DNA of 64,000 nt from Pseudoalteromonas luteoviolacea B = ATCC 29581 (GTDB lineage Bacteria > Pseudomonadota > Gammaproteobacteria > Enterobacterales > Alteromonadaceae), in NCBI GenBank assembly GCA_000333235.1, contig CAPN01000010.1, positions 185,461 to 249,460 of the forward strand, written 5' to 3'. The translations under genes were made by a program, and so were the position numbers. The first letter of the stretch is position 1. Each line of letters opens with the position of its first letter. The notes beneath the pieces were generated by a model. It was given only the letters and a program-made list of their open reading frames with translations, was not told the origin of the DNA and did no database searches. Positions 61,446-64,000 of this stretch are shown one piece after another.

Positions 61446-61676
61446 GTGCAAAACCAAATCAAACCTGGACTTTATCAACATTATAAAGGAAACCTGTATC
61501 GTGTGCTGTTTGTTGCAACTCACTCAGAAACACAAGAATCACTCGTCGTGTATCAAACACAGTATGATAAATTCGATCACTGGGTACGACCTCTGAGCAT
61601 GTTTATCGAAACTGTCACCATTGAAGGCAAAGCCATCCCTCGCTTTCGCTTTCTTGGTGAGCACTCACAAGATTGA
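61446..61676 (+). CDS. DUF1653 domain protein
   Basis: A 76-residue small beta-rich protein. It begins at a GTG (GGAG about seven bases upstream), MQNQIKPGLYQHYKGNLYRV, and ends with the DUF1653 pattern DKFDHWVRPLSMFIETVTI and PRFRFLG. Function unknown; usually a short standalone protein. Probably its own transcript or the first gene before the MoxR/VWA pair. Confidence 0.88.
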   Translation: MQNQIKPGLYQHYKGNLYRVLFVATHSETQESLVVYQTQYDKFDHWVRPLSMFIETVTIEGKAIPRFRFLGEHSQD

Positions 61677-61733
61677 GGTCATGTAATGACTATGGCAAGA
61701 TAGGTTAATACTCATTAGACCAGAGACTGTAGA

Positions 61734-62570
61734 ATGTTTTTTACTGGAACCGAATCGTACATCGCCACTTTGGCGCTACAACAAGCGGTGAACGCAGCTA
61801 TTGTATTAGAAAAGCCACTATTGATAAAAGGCGAGCCTGGCACTGGCAAAACACTGCTCGCCGAAGAATTAGCGAAATCTCTCGATACTGATTTATTACA
61901 ATGGCACATTAAATCAACAACAAAAGCGCAGCAAGGCTTGTATGAGTACGATGCCGTTTCGCGGTTAAGGGATAGTCAACTTGGCGATCCTCGTGTTAAT
62001 GACATCAGGAACTACATTAAAAAGGGGAAGCTTTGGCAAGCTTTTAGTGCCGAAAAACGCCCTGTCTTATTGATTGACGAAATTGATAAAGCTGATATTG
62101 AATTTCCAAACGACTTATTGCTAGAACTCGACAAAATGGAATTCCATGTTTATGAGACTGGCGAACAAATCCAAGCTCACGTAAGACCAATTGTGATTAT
62201 TACGTCGAATAATGAAAAAGAATTACCAGATGCTTTTTTACGTCGCTGCTTTTTCCACTATATCGATTTTCCTAGTGCACAAGAAATGGCTCAGATCATC
62301 GATGTCCATTTCCCGAAGATCCAACAACGTTTAGTACACGAAGCATTAGAAGTCTTTTTTAAGCTCCGTGAAATTCCAGGTCTTAAGAAAAAGCCGAGTA
62401 CAAGCGAGTTATTGGATTGGTTAAAACTGTTAGTCGCAGATGACATCGATCCTCAAATATTACAAGATAAAACCAATAAAGGCGGATTAATGCCGTTGTT
62501 TGGCGCGCTGCTCAAAAATGAGCAAGATGTCTCGTTGGTTGAAAAACTCGCGTTTATGGCACGCCGTTAA
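61734..62570 (+). CDS. MoxR-family AAA ATPase
   Basis: A 278-residue AAA ATPase. Walker A GEPGTGKTLLAEELA (about residues 38-50), Walker B VLLIDEIDKADIEFPNDLLL, sensor 1 IIITSNNEKELPDAFLRRCF, and arginine finger pair in LRRCFFH. This is the MoxR class that acts with a VWA partner as a metal- or cofactor-insertion chaperone. Two bases separate its stop from the ATG of the VWA gene. Confidence 0.93.
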   Translation: MFFTGTESYIATLALQQAVNAAIVLEKPLLIKGEPGTGKTLLAEELAKSLDTDLLQWHIKSTTKAQQGLYEYDAVSRLRDSQLGDPRVNDIRNYIKKGKLWQAFSAEKRPVLLIDEIDKADIEFPNDLLLELDKMEFHVYETGEQIQAHVRPIVIITSNNEKELPDAFLRRCFFHYIDFPSAQEMAQIIDVHFPKIQQRLVHEALEVFFKLREIPGLKKKPSTSELLDWLKLLVADDIDPQILQDKTNKGGLMPLFGALLKNEQDVSLVEKLAFMARR

Positions 62571-62571
62571 T

Positions 62572-63756
62572 ATGTTACTGCAATTTTTCTTCACACTGAA
62601 AAAGCACGGAGTCAAAGTTAGCCTAAGAGAATGGCTCGACCTCATGAAAGCACTCGAATGTGGTTTAGCATTTGCCGACTTAGAAGGGTTTTATCATCTA
62701 AGTCGAATTATTACGGTGAAAGATGAAACACAGTTCGATAAATTCGACCGGGCTTTTGCACAGTATTTCGATGGTATTGAATCATTGGATCTACTCAGTG
62801 TACTCAAAGAACAGGAGTTACCTGCGGATTGGTTACGCAAAGAGTTTGAAAAACAACTCAGCGAAGAAGAAAAACAAAAACTTAAAGCGCTGGGTGGACT
62901 CGATGAGCTACTTAGAACACTGCAAGAGCGTTTGAAAGAGCAACAAAAACGCCACGCCGGCGGTAATAAATGGATTGGGACGGGTGGCACCTCACCGTTT
63001 GGGGCATATGGTTATAACCCGGAAGGGATCCGTATCGGTCAAGACGGAAATCGCAATCGTAAAGCTGTTAAGGTGTGGGACAAGCGCCAATATCGCAATT
63101 TAGACGATAATGCAGAGATCAGCAGCCGAACAATGAAACTTGCCCTCAAGAAACTGCGTAAATTTGCGCGTAGTGGTGCCAGTGACCAACTCGACCTCAA
63201 TGAAACGATTCGCTCCACCGCCGCACAAGGTGGCATGCTCGATGTGGTAATGGCACCAGAGCGTCACAATGCCGTAAACGTCATTATGTTATTCGATATC
63301 GGCGGTTCGATGGACGATTATATTCATATCTGCGAAGAGTTATTTAGTGCCGCTCGAACGGAGTTTAAGCATTTAGAGTTTTTCTACTTTCATAACTGTG
63401 TTTATGAACACGTTTGGCAAGACAATACCCGCCGTCACAGTGAAGTCGTCGATACGTATCAGCTGATCCATCGATTTGGCAAAGACTACCGACTTATTTT
63501 TGTAGGCGATGCAACTATGGGTCCTTATGAAATTGCCTACCCCGGTGGCAGCGTTGAACATTGGAACCAAGAGCCAGGAAGCACTTGGTTAAATCGCCTT
63601 ACATCCCATTTTAGTAAAGTCGCGTGGTTGAACCCACAACCAAAGGAACATTGGCACTACTATCATTCAATTGAGTTAATTAACGAATTAATGGATAAGC
63701 GCATGTATTCACTCACTCTAGATGGCATATCAAAAGCAATTAAAGATCTAAGTTGA
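62572..63756 (+). CDS. VWA-domain (CoxE-like) protein, MoxR partner
   Basis: A 394-residue protein, started at MLLQFFFTLKKHGVKVSLRE immediately after the ATPase stop. The longer reading starting MARCSK overlaps that gene and has no site. A helical N-terminal half is followed by a Glu/Lys-rich segment, a glycine-rich stretch (GGNKWIGTGGTSPFGAYGYN) and a C-terminal VWA domain with the MIDAS-like VNVIMLFDIGGSMDDYI, FFYFHNCVYEHVWQ and IFVGDATMGPYEI. Predicted partner of the MoxR ATPase in a chaperone role; the client enzyme is not visible. Confidence 0.9.
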   Translation: MLLQFFFTLKKHGVKVSLREWLDLMKALECGLAFADLEGFYHLSRIITVKDETQFDKFDRAFAQYFDGIESLDLLSVLKEQELPADWLRKEFEKQLSEEEKQKLKALGGLDELLRTLQERLKEQQKRHAGGNKWIGTGGTSPFGAYGYNPEGIRIGQDGNRNRKAVKVWDKRQYRNLDDNAEISSRTMKLALKKLRKFARSGASDQLDLNETIRSTAAQGGMLDVVMAPERHNAVNVIMLFDIGGSMDDYIHICEELFSAARTEFKHLEFFYFHNCVYEHVWQDNTRRHSEVVDTYQLIHRFGKDYRLIFVGDATMGPYEIAYPGGSVEHWNQEPGSTWLNRLTSHFSKVAWLNPQPKEHWHYYHSIELINELMDKRMYSLTLDGISKAIKDLS

Positions 63757-63865
63757 CTATTCCTCACGGCTCGTTGAGGAGCTAGGCGACAAGGACGTAT
63801 TCCTACACCGCTCTTGGCTTTGGCCTTGTTTGAATTGGCGTGAGGCTTTCTAGAACGCATAATGC

Positions 63866-63899
63866 AAAAAAGCCCGACTCATTCGAGTCGGGCTTTCTT
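63866..63899. terminator. Strong bidirectional terminator at window end
   Basis: Perfect 12-bp arms AAAGCCCGACTC/GAGTCGGGCTTT, loop ATTC, with T-runs on both sides. On the minus strand it lies just after a 5S-like 3' end, as in rRNA operons. Confidence 0.9.
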
Positions 63900-63910
63900 T
63901 TAATTAAGAG

Positions 63911-63924
63911 CCTGGCGATGTCCG
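63911..63924 (-). other. Possible 3' end of a 5S rRNA gene (fragment)
   Basis: On the minus strand GGACATCGCCAGGC matches the last 14 bases of gammaproteobacterial 5S rRNA, followed by an AT-rich spacer and the terminator, as at rRNA operon ends. Upstream of it the sequence (63925-64000) does not continue as 5S rRNA. So it is a remnant, a recombined copy, or chance; not a whole rRNA gene. Confidence 0.35.
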
Positions 63925-63961
63925 GTCTGCGGCCAGAGGCCTTCGACGTTCAAAGTCTGTG

Positions 63962-63981
63962 AAGCAAAACTTTTTGCTTCC
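63962..63981. repeat. Small perfect hairpin near the window end
   Basis: GAAGCAAAA/TTTTGCTTC with a 2-base loop, upstream (minus strand) of the 5S-like end. Role unclear. Confidence 0.5.
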
Positions 63982-64000
63982 CTTTTCGACTTTTCACCCT

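Overview
The window is a stretch of core chromosome from a marine gammaproteobacterium, most likely Alteromonadales (Pseudoalteromonas or a close relative). The basis is gene content and order: purL/tadA/gsk, obgE-rpmA-rplU/ispB, ftsYEX-rpoH, rpsU-yqeY-dnaG-rpoD, prmA, dusB-fis, purH/purD, phoBR-pstS, epd-pgk-fba, the CrbS/CrbR-actP-acs acetate block, pncC-recA/mutS, and ftsB-ispDF-truD-surE-pcm-nlpD-rpoS. It also carries families typical of marine gammaproteobacteria (DUF3718, DUF2947, DUF4212, DcaP-type porin). Base composition is moderate to AT-rich. No prophage, insertion sequence, CRISPR array or tRNA was seen.

Layout. 1-9.9 kb: purine and nucleoside metabolism (purL fragment, gsk), tRNA editing (tadA), glutaminase, ribosome hibernation factor, folA, obgE, ribosomal proteins L27 and L21, and ispB. 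10-15 kb: rpoH with an HrcA/CIRCE-type operator on its promoter, then ftsX, ftsE, and an ftsY whose N-terminal domain is inflated by about 22 copies of a 12-residue repeat. 15-27 kb: rsmD, the macromolecular synthesis operon, prmA, dusB-fis, purH, a predicted exported methyltransferase, and purD. 27-32 kb: phosphate-control genes with visible Pho boxes, a porin, and upstream of the porin an unusual array of five 19-bp GATC-containing repeats with an exact 31-bp period. 32-36 kb: the epd-pgk-fba glycolytic cluster. 36-49 kb: an acetate-utilisation island with the SLC5-fused sensor kinase CrbS, response regulator CrbR, symporter ActP plus its small DUF4212 partner, Acs, a CBS/DUF294 protein with an exonuclease, and a DcaP-type porin. 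A shared motif lies upstream of the actP operon and of acs. 50-64 kb: recA with a clean SOS box, pncC, mutS, the rpoS-nlpD-pcm-surE-truD-ispF-ispD-ftsB cluster, three small conserved or unknown genes, and a MoxR/VWA pair. The window ends at a strong terminator followed by what looks like the last bases of a 5S rRNA gene.

Three sigma factor genes (rpoH, rpoD, rpoS) fall inside one window. Most genes are ordinary housekeeping genes. The most promising unexplained signals are the 31-bp-phased GATC repeat array before the porin, the CIRCE element at the rpoH start site, the repeat-expanded FtsY, the shared acetate-regulon motif, and a 52-codon highly basic small gene between purL and tadA that lies below usual gene-calling length.
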